Source of the DNA: an uncultured Faecalibacterium sp.
Lineage (GTDB): Bacteria > Bacillota > Clostridia > Oscillospirales > Ruminococcaceae
DNA: 64,000 nucleotides
Reading direction: 5' to 3'
NCBI GenBank assembly: GCA_900540455.1
Contig: UQGD01000006.1
Location: forward strand, 1 to 64,000
Below are positions 38,404-46,255 of the stretch, one piece after another (within the stretch, counting starts at the first letter, position 1; each line of letters starts with the position of its first letter). The notes under the pieces were generated by a model. The model saw only the letters and a program-made list of their open reading frames with translations. It searched no databases and was not told the origin of the DNA. A program made the translations under genes and the position numbers.

Positions 38404-39819
38404 TTATTCTTTACAGACGGCCACCTCTGCAACACCATAATGGTGCATCAAGGCCACCGCCGCAGGACCGATCTCCTCACCGCTGACCGCGATGGGGATC
38501 GCCGGCGGGCAGGATACGGTGGGCAGTGCGCACACACGGCCCAGTGCCTGCTCCACTGGCACTCGCTCTGCAGGGGACAGCACCGCTGCCCGGATGCTGC
38601 GCACCTGCTTATTCTGGCTCGCCAGCTCCGCAAACGCTGGGCCTATATCCTCCGGCAGCAAAGCTGCCTGGGCCTGCTCCAACAGATCCAGCAGCGCCGC
38701 CCGCACACGAGCCATATCTTCCGGTGGGTTTTCCGGCGTAAACATCAATACCACGTTGCGGATATCCGCATACTCACACTCGATACCGCAATGCCGCAGC
38801 TGATCCGCCAGCCACTGCCCGGTGCGACCCAATGCCGCCGCATCCAGCGTCAGCTTCAGCGGCTCCTGCTCCGGGCCGGACAGCGCCACCGGCACCGGAC
38901 AGCAGCCCAGCGCAGCCATGTTCAGTTCCTTCCGCAGCTGATCCAGGCCCGCCATGCTGGCTGCCAGCTTCTCTCGGTAGCCCTGTGCCAGATACCGGTT
39001 GCACAGGTCCAGGGATTGCAAAATCAGATAAGAAGGGCTGGTGGAGCCAAACAGCGCCATTGCGCCCCGGACAGCCTCCGGTTGGGGGACCGGGGCGTTT
39101 TCCCCCAGGTGCAGGTAGGCTCCGCCGGTCAGCACCGGCAGCGTCTTATGACCGGAGTCGCAGCACATAGCAGCCCCCAGTGCGATCGGGTGCCGGCTGC
39201 CCCCTGGCAAAAAGGGCAGATAGGCGCCGTGTGCGTTGTCCACCAGCAGCGGCACGCACAGGCTTTGACAGACCTCTGCCAGCCCCTGTACGTCCTGCAT
39301 ATACCCCAGATAGTCCGGGCTGGTCAGGTAGACGCCAAAGGGACGCACCCCTTGACGGAGCAGCTGCTCCAGACGGGTGCGGAGACTGGCAGGCGTGACC
39401 GGGCAGCTGCACAGACTGCCCCCCTGTCCCTGCGGCCACAGCCATTGGATCTCAAAATCCAGCAGGGCAGCACTGTACACCAGCGCTTTATGTGCATTGC
39501 GTGCCGCCAGCAGGACCGGACGGCCCTCCCCTGCCGGTGCGGCCTGCATAGCCAGCAGCAGCATAGCCCGAATACACTGAGAGGACCCGCCCGCACTATA
39601 ATACGTGGCCGCCGTGCCGAACAGCTGGGCAGCATTTGCCTCGCTCTCCGCAATGATGCCTTCTGCCTCATACAGCTCATCTGCCCCCGCGATCTCGGTC
39701 AGGTCCAAGGGCTCGCACCCCAGAAAGGATACGCCTTTGTGCCCTGGCATATGCAGCCGGGCCGTGCCTGAACTGCTGTACCGCCGGACAAAATCTGCAA
39801 TAGGGGTGCTGGGCATCAT
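38404..39819 (-). CDS. Orn/Lys/Arg decarboxylase-family PLP enzyme
   Basis: A 471-residue fold-type I PLP protein. LHMPGHKG near residue 22 and ADELYEAEGIIAESEANAA near 46 are typical of the short Firmicute arginine/lysine decarboxylases. VDNAHGAYLPF near 193 holds the cofactor Asp/His, and CDSGHKTLPVLTGGAYLH near 218 holds the Schiff-base Lys. The C-terminal domain (PAIPIAVSGEEIGP) completes the family pattern. Likely makes a polyamine such as agmatine or cadaverine; the substrate is unresolved. The start overlaps the SCIFF maturase stop, so it shares that operon. Confidence 0.87.
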   Translation of the reverse strand: MMPSTPIADFVRRYSSSGTARLHMPGHKGVSFLGCEPLDLTEIAGADELYEAEGIIAESEANAAQLFGTAATYYSAGGSSQCIRAMLLLAMQAAPAGEGRPVLLAARNAHKALVYSAALLDFEIQWLWPQGQGGSLCSCPVTPASLRTRLEQLLRQGVRPFGVYLTSPDYLGYMQDVQGLAEVCQSLCVPLLVDNAHGAYLPFLPGGSRHPIALGAAMCCDSGHKTLPVLTGGAYLHLGENAPVPQPEAVRGAMALFGSTSPSYLILQSLDLCNRYLAQGYREKLAASMAGLDQLRKELNMAALGCCPVPVALSGPEQEPLKLTLDAAALGRTGQWLADQLRHCGIECEYADIRNVVLMFTPENPPEDMARVRAALLDLLEQAQAALLPEDIGPAFAELASQNKQVRSIRAAVLSPAERVPVEQALGRVCALPTVSCPPAIPIAVSGEEIGPAAVALMHHYGVAEVAVCKE

Positions 39820-41270
39820 TCGCCGCAGCCCTCGCCATCGGCGCAGGCATTGCAGCTGCCGCCCAGCTCAATGGGAGCCTCTACGCCCTGAGTTGCCAGG
39901 TCCTGGTTCTCAGCCACCTTGATCATGATGGCGCACTCGATCCGCTTTTTGAACAGCTCGCAGCCGTAATCGTACACGCCTGTGATGCTGCCCGTTGCAT
40001 GGTATGCATTGGCTGCACAGCCACCGGAGCAGTACAGCTTAGCCCAGCAATCCTTGCACTCGGGGCGGGCGTAGGCGTTGCAGTGCTTGAACTCATCCCG
40101 CACAGCGGTATTGGTGACGCCCTTCCAGATATCGCCCATGAGATACTTGGGGTCACCCACGAACTGGTGGCAGGGATACAGGTCGCCCCACGGCGTCACA
40201 GCCATATACTCGGTTCCGGAACCGCAGCCGGAGATGCGCTTGTAGATGCAGGGGCCTCCGGTAAGGTCGATCATGTAGTGGTAGAAGGTAAAGCCCTTGC
40301 CCTCCCGGCGGCGGCGGATCATCTCCTTGGCCAGGATCTCGTACTGCTCCTTCAGGATGGGCAGATCCTCCGCAGTCAATGCACAGGGATCGTCCGGCTT
40401 AGAGACCACCGGCTCCATGCTCAGCTCCGTAAAGCCCAGGTCTGCCATGTGGAAGACATCCTTGGTGAACTCCACATTGTTATGGGTATAGGTGCCCCGG
40501 ATGTAGTAGTTCTTATCCCCACGGCGGCGGACAAACTCCTGGAACTTGGGCACGATGACATCGTAGCTGCCGCGGCCTGCATAGTCCTTGCGGAGACGGT
40601 CGTGGATCTCCTTGCGGCCATCCAGGCTCAGCACCACATTGTGGCACTCCTTGTTGCAGAAGTCGATGACATCATCATCGATCAGCATGCCGTTGGTGGT
40701 CATGGTAAAGCGGAAGTTCTTGTTGTGGATCTTCTCCTGCTCACGGCAGTAGGCCACCAGCTGCTTGACCACATCAAAGTTCATCAGCGGCTCGCCGCCG
40801 AAGAAGTCCACTTCCAGGTTGCGGCGGGTGCCGGAATTCTCGATCAAAAAGTCCATGGCCCGCTTGCCCACCTCAAAGCTCATCAGGGCACGGTCGCCCT
40901 GGTAGCGGCCCTGGGCAGCAAAGCAGTAGGAGCAGTTCAGGTTGCAGGTGTGCGCCACATGCAGGCACAGTGCCTTGACCACCGTATTGCGGTTCTTGAA
41001 GTCAAAGGCCATGTCCTTATAGATATCCGGCGCCCAGAGTTTGCCCTGGGCCTCCAGCTGAGCCACATCCTCCAGGCACTGGCGCAGGTCCTCCTCCGTA
41101 ACATCCGGACGGTGGGCGTACTTTGCCAGCATCTGTGCTACGATCTCATCGGCCGGATGCTGCTTGTACAGGGCGATGATGTCGTAGGCCACCTCGTCCA
41201 CAACGTGCACAGAGCCGCTGCAGGTGTCCAGCACGATATTATATCCATTGAGTTGATACTGATGTACCAT
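39816..41270 (-). CDS. scfB: SCIFF peptide radical SAM maturase
   Basis: A 484-residue radical SAM enzyme. CxxxCxxC is at Cys109, Cys113 and Cys116 (CNLNCSYCF). An N-terminal peptide-recognition (RRE-like) region and a SPASM domain with auxiliary cluster cysteines (CGSGTEYMAVTPWGDLYPCHQF, CKDCWAKLYCSGGCAANAY) complete it. Its partner is the six-cysteine peptide encoded just upstream; relatives form Cys-to-Thr thioether links in that peptide. ATG 41270 follows CGGAGGA. A partial terminator between peptide and enzyme genes would keep the enzyme level lower. A downstream PLP decarboxylase is cotranscribed. Confidence 0.96.
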   Translation of the reverse strand: MVHQYQLNGYNIVLDTCSGSVHVVDEVAYDIIALYKQHPADEIVAQMLAKYAHRPDVTEEDLRQCLEDVAQLEAQGKLWAPDIYKDMAFDFKNRNTVVKALCLHVAHTCNLNCSYCFAAQGRYQGDRALMSFEVGKRAMDFLIENSGTRRNLEVDFFGGEPLMNFDVVKQLVAYCREQEKIHNKNFRFTMTTNGMLIDDDVIDFCNKECHNVVLSLDGRKEIHDRLRKDYAGRGSYDVIVPKFQEFVRRRGDKNYYIRGTYTHNNVEFTKDVFHMADLGFTELSMEPVVSKPDDPCALTAEDLPILKEQYEILAKEMIRRRREGKGFTFYHYMIDLTGGPCIYKRISGCGSGTEYMAVTPWGDLYPCHQFVGDPKYLMGDIWKGVTNTAVRDEFKHCNAYARPECKDCWAKLYCSGGCAANAYHATGSITGVYDYGCELFKKRIECAIMIKVAENQDLATQGVEAPIELGGSCNACADGEGCGE

Positions 41271-41306
41271 TGATTTTCCTCCGTGAAAGATCACTAAAAA
41301 TGAACA

Positions 41307-41335
41307 CAAAAAATGCCGCCCGGCTCAGGCGGCAT
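41307..41335 (-). terminator. Intergenic hairpin between SCIFF peptide and maturase
   Basis: ATGCCGCC / GGCGGCAT perfect 8-bp arms with a 7-nt loop, followed on the minus strand by TTTTTTG. Likely a leaky terminator that sets the peptide-to-enzyme ratio. Confidence 0.7.
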
Positions 41336-41351
41336 CCGATTGGAAAAAAGC

Positions 41352-41498
41352 TTACTTGTTGCTGTTCTCGCACTGCTGGTTAGCCACGCCGCAGGAGGTC
41401 TTGCAGGCAGACTGGCAGGAAGTCTGGCACTCGCCGCAGCCGCCGGTCTGCACGCTCTTGGTCAGGTCACGGGTAGCGATCGTCTTAATTCTTTCCAT
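41352..41498 (-). CDS. scfA: SCIFF (six cysteines in forty-five residues) precursor peptide
   Basis: A 48-residue peptide beginning MERIKTIATRDLTKSVQTGG, then a core with six Cys at positions 21, 24, 28, 32, 36 and 43, ending CENSNK. This is the near-universal ribosomal peptide of Clostridia, modified by the radical SAM enzyme downstream to a ranthipeptide. Thr/Ser residues between the cysteines (26, 27, 30, 34, 35) are candidate cross-link acceptors. AGAGAGG precedes the ATG, and a strong promoter (41574-41602) lies upstream. The mature function is not settled. Confidence 0.96.
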   Translation of the reverse strand: MERIKTIATRDLTKSVQTGGCGECQTSCQSACKTSCGVANQQCENSNK

Positions 41499-41573
41499 AA
41501 TCAAAAACCTCTCTCGCTTGAAAAGATTGCGCTGTGCGAAGCATTGCCTCTGCCCAGCGATTTATCTTTTAGT

Positions 41574-41602
41574 ATCATAACACGGGAGGCGATTTCTGTC
41601 AA
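41574..41602 (-). promoter_or_regulatory. SCIFF promoter
   Basis: Minus strand TTGACA (complement of 41597-41602), exactly 17 bp, TATGAT (complement of 41574-41579), with a leader of about 70 bp before the peptide gene. Confidence 0.8.
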
Positions 41603-41637
41603 GATTTTTTGGCACTGGGCTTCCTGCAAGGGCAGCA

Positions 41638-41928
41638 TCAGCCGGGCAGGCGGGGCTGATAGCGTGCCAGCACTGCATGCAGCCCCAGCTCCCGGGCCCG
41701 GGCCAGCAGATAGCGGTAGCGGCACAGCAGCGCCTGCCGCTCGTAGATGCGCTGCTCGATCAGATCGGAGTCCACCTCCAGATCAAACATCATCTCGTTG
41801 CAGCGCAGGCAGGCCAAGCACTCCTGCAGATCCTGCTCCAGCTCCGGGCAGTAGCGCTCGTGTTCCGGGTCCCGCGGTACACGGGGCGAGAGGTTGCCCA
41901 TTTCCGGGCGCAGAGTTCGTGTCATCAT
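41638..41928 (-). CDS. DUF2508-like small protein
   Basis: About 96 residues. The central FDLEVDSDLIEQRIYERQAL then RYRYLLARARELGL matches the DUF2508/YaaL pattern (D..LID..IYE..AL..RY.YLL..AK), an all-helical protein of unknown role often coded near recombination or sporulation genes. The N-terminal part contains CPELEQDLQECLACLRC, with three cysteines that could bind metal. The start is placed at the first of two adjacent ATGs 9 bp after GAAAGG. It reads into the SCIFF promoter region. Moderate confidence in family. Confidence 0.6.
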   Translation of the reverse strand: MMTRTLRPEMGNLSPRVPRDPEHERYCPELEQDLQECLACLRCNEMMFDLEVDSDLIEQRIYERQALLCRYRYLLARARELGLHAVLARYQPRLPG

Positions 41929-42075
41929 ATGCAGCATCCTTTCTAAATCAGGCCAAGCAGCCTTTCAATGTCCTGTGCGAGTATACCGCACCGCCGGGGC
42001 AAAACCTGCCGCACCCTGGAGAAGTGCGCTAAGACGGTATTTTTTTATTTTTTGCAAGTTTTTTCAAAAATATGC

Positions 42076-42104
42076 TTGACAAATGCCTCCGATATGCGTA
42101 TAAT
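42076..42104 (+). promoter_or_regulatory. tRNA-Gln promoter
   Basis: Consensus TTGACA (42076-42081), 17 bp, TATAAT (42099-42104), 42 bp before the tRNA. Confidence 0.85.
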
Positions 42105-42146
42105 AACACACGTTGACCGGCTCACCCAGCCGAGCGGCACCACTGA

Positions 42147-42220
42147 TGGGGATTTGCATAGTGGTAGTGCGGTAGACTCTGACTCTACTTGTGGGAGTTC
42201 GATTCTCTCATCCCCAACCA
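42147..42220 (+). tRNA. tRNA-Gln (anticodon CTG)
   Basis: Acceptor TGGGGAT/ATCCCCA, anticodon stem GTAGA/TCTAC with loop CTCTGAC (anticodon CTG), T-loop TTCGATT and encoded CCA. Own promoter and terminator. Confidence 0.92.
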
Positions 42221-42225
42221 AAACG

Positions 42226-42272
42226 AAACAGTCTGCAAGACCTTTTCCATAAGGTTTGCAGACTGTTTTTTG
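42226..42272. terminator. Terminator of tRNA-Gln
   Basis: AAACAGTCTGCAAGACC pairs with GGTTTGCAGACTGTTT (one G-U), then a T-run; 5 bp after the tRNA. Confidence 0.88.
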
Positions 42273-42287
42273 TTTCTCATCCACTGC

Positions 42288-42340
42288 AAAAGACCGGGCG
42301 CATCCAGGGAGCTACTCCCCGGACACGCCCGGTCTTTTTT
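42288..42340. terminator. Terminator of the 5'-nucleotidase gene
   Basis: AAAAGACCGGGCG / CGCCCGGTCTTTT arms with an inner CCGGGGAG/CTCCCTGG-like dyad; T-runs on both strands. It ends the minus-strand gene at 42367. Confidence 0.85.
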
Positions 42341-42366
42341 ATTTCAGCTCAGGATCCCTAAATGGA

Positions 42367-44124
42367 TCAGACCAGCTGGATACGGCCTGCGCCGTACTCA
42401 TTCTCGTAGTTCAGCAGATAGCCCGGATACTGAGACAAGGGGCTGTTGGCGCTGCTCAGGTGAGGCAGGCCATTGGCATCCACGCCGCCAAACAGCATAG
42501 CGTACATGGACATGACCAGGTAGTCCTCAGCCACATAGTCCTTGATCAGCGTTGCGCCGTCGAACATGGCAAAGCCATCGCCCAGGTTGCGCAGGGTATA
42601 GTTCATACCTGCCATTGCATAGGTAGCGTTGGGGTCCAGCGGCTCATATGCACCGGTCTTGCGGTTGTAGATCTTGACATTCTGCACACGGGGGGTGCCA
42701 GCAGCGCTGCCGACCCAGACATTCTTGTCATTGGTCTGCACCGTGTTGGGCAGGCTGGTGTGGATCTCGTAGCTGGCGCCTGCCACGTGCAGGAAGCCGC
42801 CGTTCTCCTTCTCCGTACCTGCAAAACGAGCGCCGAACTCCAGAGCATCCTGGATCTGCTTGCCGGTGACCGACATCAGGCAGGCCACGTTGCCAAAGGG
42901 GCTGACCTGCTTGCAGGTCTTGAAGCTCCACTCCCCTGCCGGCACGTCGGTGCGGATACCGCCGCCGTTCATGATGGCGATATCGCAGTCCAGCTGCTCG
43001 ATCTCGTTGAAGTAGGTGTAGATGCCGTCGGCCACAAAGTCGCCCAGGTTGGTCTCACCGGAACGAATACGGCGCTTGCCGGTGGCCGGGTCGTTGATGT
43101 AGAAATTGACATCGCCCACAGCGATCTTCTCGCCCAGCATATCGTCCACGGTATCGATCCAGTTCTGCTGGATCGCCTTTACAGCCTCATCTTCTGCGGC
43201 AAAGGTGGGGATCAGCTCGGTGGTAATGGTGCCATCCACGCCGATGGTCATCTTACCGATGTTCTCAAAGTAAGAGCCGGTCTGGGTCAGGGTGACCATC
43301 TTGCCGGAGGCATCTGCCACCTGCTTGTTGACCAGGGTGGAGTGAGAGTGACCGTCGATGAATGCGTCAAAGCCAGTGGTATGAGCAATGACTTCCTCAC
43401 TGGTCCAGGGAGAAGAGGACGGGTCTACGCCCAGATGGCCCAGACCGATGACATAGTCTGCCACGAGCTTTGCCTTGTTCACCGACTTCTGCACAGCGTC
43501 ATACAGCTTCTGGCCGTCCTCGCCGCCCAGGATGTCGTAGATGAACTTGGTCTGCTTCTTGTTCATGAAGTAAGCCGGAGTGGACTTCGTAAAGGTCTCC
43601 GGGGTGGTAATGCCCACGAAAGCCACCGTAACGCCGCCGGTGTACACCAGGCTCATGTCCGGCAGCACACGGCCGCCCAGGCCCTGCAGGCTGACCCAGT
43701 TGCAGGACAGGTAGGGGAAGTTTGCCTCTGCAATGATCTGCTGGGCACGCTCCATACCATAGTCAAACTCGTGGTTGCCCAGGGTAGCCACATCGTAGCC
43801 CACCTCATTCATCAGGCGGATGATGGATGCGCCAGAGTCCATAGAGCCATAGGCAGTGCCCTGGACGTGGTCACCTGCGTCCACCAGGATGACCTCCTGG
43901 CCAGAGTCCTCGATGCTCTTTTTCAGAGCAGCCAGGGACGCATAGTTCAGCTCCGGATTCTCTCCATCGATGTAGGTATGGGTATCGTTGGTGTACAGGA
44001 TGGTAACAGCAGCCTTTTCACCAAAAGGCCAGCAAGCAGATGCCTGGGGTGCGCTCATAGCAACAGCTGCGGTGGCAAGGCCAGCGGCCTGCATAAAGCT
44101 GCGGCGGGAGATAAGATGTTTCAC
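42367..44124 (-). CDS. Exported bifunctional metallophosphatase / 5'-nucleotidase (UshA family)
   Basis: A 585-residue secreted enzyme. The N-terminal twin-arginine motif SRRSFMQAAG and a hydrophobic stretch end near ASA, pointing to Tat export. The metallophosphatase domain has ILYTNDTHTY near 42, VDAGDHVQGTAYG near 80, LGNHEFDYG near 116, and GLGHLG and DGHSHS near 230-255 (metal ligands). The C-terminal nucleotidase domain has NGGGIRTD near 392. It should release nucleosides and phosphate outside the cell. GTG 44124 is chosen because GGAGG lies 10 bp upstream and the Tat motif follows immediately. No tat genes are in the window. Confidence 0.92.
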   Translation of the reverse strand: MKHLISRRSFMQAAGLATAAVAMSAPQASACWPFGEKAAVTILYTNDTHTYIDGENPELNYASLAALKKSIEDSGQEVILVDAGDHVQGTAYGSMDSGASIIRLMNEVGYDVATLGNHEFDYGMERAQQIIAEANFPYLSCNWVSLQGLGGRVLPDMSLVYTGGVTVAFVGITTPETFTKSTPAYFMNKKQTKFIYDILGGEDGQKLYDAVQKSVNKAKLVADYVIGLGHLGVDPSSSPWTSEEVIAHTTGFDAFIDGHSHSTLVNKQVADASGKMVTLTQTGSYFENIGKMTIGVDGTITTELIPTFAAEDEAVKAIQQNWIDTVDDMLGEKIAVGDVNFYINDPATGKRRIRSGETNLGDFVADGIYTYFNEIEQLDCDIAIMNGGGIRTDVPAGEWSFKTCKQVSPFGNVACLMSVTGKQIQDALEFGARFAGTEKENGGFLHVAGASYEIHTSLPNTVQTNDKNVWVGSAAGTPRVQNVKIYNRKTGAYEPLDPNATYAMAGMNYTLRNLGDGFAMFDGATLIKDYVAEDYLVMSMYAMLFGGVDANGLPHLSSANSPLSQYPGYLLNYENEYGAGRIQLV

Positions 44125-44453
44125 GGGTAAACAACCTCCTTTTTTTGTACCAGCAGACAAAAGTGCTCCGGCGGGACGCAACGGCGACCACCGGTTTTTT
44201 CTGCTGGATTTCTTCCTGCACTAAAGATAGCACATTCCGCCCGGCAGGGCAAGGCTCAAACGGCAACTTTGTGTAAATTAGCCGTCAAAAACCGTACTTT
44301 TTGCGCATAAACTCTAATTTTATCAGAAAAACGAAACTCCGCACCCGTCTCGTCCCCTACGCGTCAAAAAAGCAGAATCGCTTTTTATTTTCACACTTTT
44401 ATGCTACACTGTATCCTGTATTTTATCACCGGAACGAACCGAGGGCCATGACC

Positions 44454-45074
44454 ATGAAAACGATCTTTCTGCACGGGTTGGGGCAGACTTGCTCCAGCTG
44501 GGAAAAGACCACCGCCTCCCTGAAAAAGGGCGCAGATGTTCTGTGTCCAAACCTTTTTGACTGGTTTGAGGGACAAACTGTCAACTACCCCGTATTGTAC
44601 CGCGCTTTTTCTGAATACTGCCAGCAATTTCCCGAACCGGTCCAACTCTGCGGACTGTCCCTGGGCGGCGTCCTTGCCTTGCATTACAGCATCGAACACC
44701 CACAGCACGTCCACTCTCTGGCATTGATCGCAACGCCGTACACGATGCCCAAGAGGATCTTGAAGTTCCAGAACATGATCTTCCGTTTCATGCCGGAGAA
44801 AAATTTCCAGAGCATGGGCATTTGCAAAACGGATTTTCTCTGCCTGACCCGTTCCATGATGGATCTGGATTTTGAAAAGGATCTGCCGCGCCTGAGCTGT
44901 CCCGTACTGGTCCTTTGCGGAGAAAAGGACACCGTCAACCGATCTTCTTCCCTTGGATTGCAGGCCCGGCTGCCCAAGGCAGCGTTCCGCCTGCTGAAAA
45001 ACTCCGGCCACGAAGCCAATCTGGACGCCCCCGAAGCACTGGCACAGGAGCTTTCCGCTTTTTTTCAGTTATGA
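44454..45074 (+). CDS. Alpha/beta hydrolase
   Basis: A 206-residue small alpha/beta hydrolase. The oxyanion segment is FLHGLGQTCSSW (residues 5-16), the nucleophile elbow GLSLGGVLA near 66 (Ser68 region), the acid in VLCGEKDTVN near 160, and the catalytic His in NSGHEANLDAPEAL near 188. Short cap. It looks like the carboxylesterase/peptidase-type enzymes; the substrate is unknown. The second of two ATGs (44454) has the better spacing from GAGGG. Single gene with its own terminator. Confidence 0.87.
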   Translation: MKTIFLHGLGQTCSSWEKTTASLKKGADVLCPNLFDWFEGQTVNYPVLYRAFSEYCQQFPEPVQLCGLSLGGVLALHYSIEHPQHVHSLALIATPYTMPKRILKFQNMIFRFMPEKNFQSMGICKTDFLCLTRSMMDLDFEKDLPRLSCPVLVLCGEKDTVNRSSSLGLQARLPKAAFRLLKNSGHEANLDAPEALAQELSAFFQL

Positions 45075-45080
45075 TCCATT

Positions 45081-45123
45081 AAAAAAGAGTCTGCCCGCTG
45101 TTTCTGCGGTCAGGCTCTTTTTT
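45081..45123 (+). terminator. Terminator of the alpha/beta hydrolase gene
   Basis: AAAAAAGAGTCTGCCCGC and GCGGTCAGGCTCTTTTTT arms with two mismatches, T-run at the end. Confidence 0.88.
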
Positions 45124-45224
45124 CTTTCTGCGACCATCTGCTGGGACAAGCGCTGCTCTCTGTTTTAATGTCAGTTTTATCTCTCCGGCGGCTTTTTTTC
45201 ATCTTTTTAATCTCTTTGGTGTTA

Positions 45225-45298
45225 GGATAGCGGCATCCCAGAGATGCAGCTATCCAGAGCATTGGATATACAAAACCGCCCTCAGGCTGCTGAGGGTG
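45225..45298 (+). promoter_or_regulatory. Structured leader of the c-di-AMP receptor gene
   Basis: Two consecutive hairpins precede the ribosome site (GGAGG at 45307). The first is GGATAGC-G-GCATC...GATGC-A-GCTATCC (45225-45255). The second is CGCCCTCAG...CTGAGGGTG (45277-45298). Neither ends in a T-run. I do not recognise a known riboswitch class. Confidence 0.45.
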
Positions 45299-45318
45299 GA
45301 AAATATGGAGGAAAAACC

Positions 45319-45666
45319 ATGAAAAACACCGATTGTGACAAGCTGATCCTGGCTGTACTGCAAGGCGAAGAATACCAGGATGCCATTGCAGAGCTGAATC
45401 AAAACGGCTTCTATGCCACCGTCCTGCAATCCAGAGGCGGCTTTCTGCATTGCCAGAGCGCCACGATCCTGGTGGGTGTACATCATACGGATCTGCCGCA
45501 GGCGCTGGCGCTGCTGAAGCGCTATGGGGAACGCACGGTCATGCAGTACCAGCCGCTCATCCTGGGCGGCACGGTACAGCCGCTGGCTGCCACGGCGCCC
45601 CTGCCGGTGCAATGCGGCGGCGTGACCTTGTTTGTGCTGGATGTCCAGCAGTTTGAAAAATACTAA
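45319..45666 (+). CDS. Cyclic di-AMP receptor, PII-like (DarA/PstA/YaaQ family)
   Basis: A 115-residue protein with the family pattern. LILAVLQGEEYQDAIAELNQ at the start, LQSRGGFLHCQSATILVGVH near 38-56 (ligand loop with Arg-Gly-Gly-Phe-Leu), and a PVQCGGVTLFVLDVQQFEKY C-terminus. Trimeric, PII-like fold binding c-di-AMP; its downstream target is unknown in most species. ATG 45319 follows GGAGG. It is monocistronic between two terminators and preceded by two leader hairpins. Confidence 0.9.
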   Translation: MKNTDCDKLILAVLQGEEYQDAIAELNQNGFYATVLQSRGGFLHCQSATILVGVHHTDLPQALALLKRYGERTVMQYQPLILGGTVQPLAATAPLPVQCGGVTLFVLDVQQFEKY

Positions 45667-45682
45667 AACAGCTGCCGCCTGC

Positions 45683-45723
45683 AAAAAAGAGCCTGTCCGC
45701 TAAAACGCGGACAGGCTCTTTTT
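45683..45723. terminator. Bidirectional terminator
   Basis: AAAAAAGAGCCTGTCCGC / GCGGACAGGCTCTTTTT near-perfect arms between the convergent c-di-AMP receptor and GNAT genes. Confidence 0.9.
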
Positions 45724-45732
45724 ATAAATACT

Positions 45733-46215
45733 TCAAAACACGATACGCATCTGGTGCCAGACCACGCCTCCATGGGTGGAACCGGAGACGCCCTCGTCCA
45801 CAAAGCCGAAGCGGGAATAAAACGGCAGCAGCGCCTGTTTACAGGTCAGCACCACGCCCTTTCGGCCCGTGGCCCGGGCATCCGCCAGCATTTGGGTCAG
45901 CAGCGCCGAGGCGCAGCCCTGACCCCGCCACTCCGGGGCCGTCACCACGCTGAAGATCATCTGCCAGGCCCCCGCAGGGTCGTACAAACTGGGTCGATCG
46001 TACATTTCGTCGGTCAGGTCTGGAGTGTCCGTAGCAAATCCATTGACAAAGGCACGGACCTCTCCTTCCTCCTCCAACAGCCAGAAAAGCTCCGGATAAG
46101 CAGCCAGGCGGCCCGCCAGACTCTCCCGGCTGGCGCCTTCTGCCGCCGGGTAGGACGCTGCTTCGATCGCAGCCAAACGGTCCAGATCAGACATCTGTGC
46201 ATGACGGATCTGCAT
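45733..46215 (-). CDS. GNAT-family N-acetyltransferase
   Basis: A 160-residue acetyltransferase. The acetyl-CoA loop is VVTAPEWRGQGCASALLTQML near residue 89-108 (Q/R-x-x-G-x-G/A motif), and QALLPFYSRFGFVDEG near 127 is motif B. The start IRHAQMSDLDRLAAIEAASYP is like arylalkylamine/serotonin-type GNATs. The substrate is unknown. ATG 46215 follows AAAGGAGAGG; the in-frame extension upstream overlaps rnr. Last gene behind secG and rnr on the same strand. Confidence 0.87.
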   Translation of the reverse strand: MQIRHAQMSDLDRLAAIEAASYPAAEGASRESLAGRLAAYPELFWLLEEEGEVRAFVNGFATDTPDLTDEMYDRPSLYDPAGAWQMIFSVVTAPEWRGQGCASALLTQMLADARATGRKGVVLTCKQALLPFYSRFGFVDEGVSGSTHGGVVWHQMRIVF

Positions 46216-46255
46216 AAGAGACCTCTCCTTTCCCATTCCGGATGCAGTGCAGCTC

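Noticed and set aside
45225..45298. Known c-di-AMP riboswitch (ydaO class) before the receptor gene
   Set aside because: The two simple hairpins do not show the ydaO architecture or its conserved motifs.
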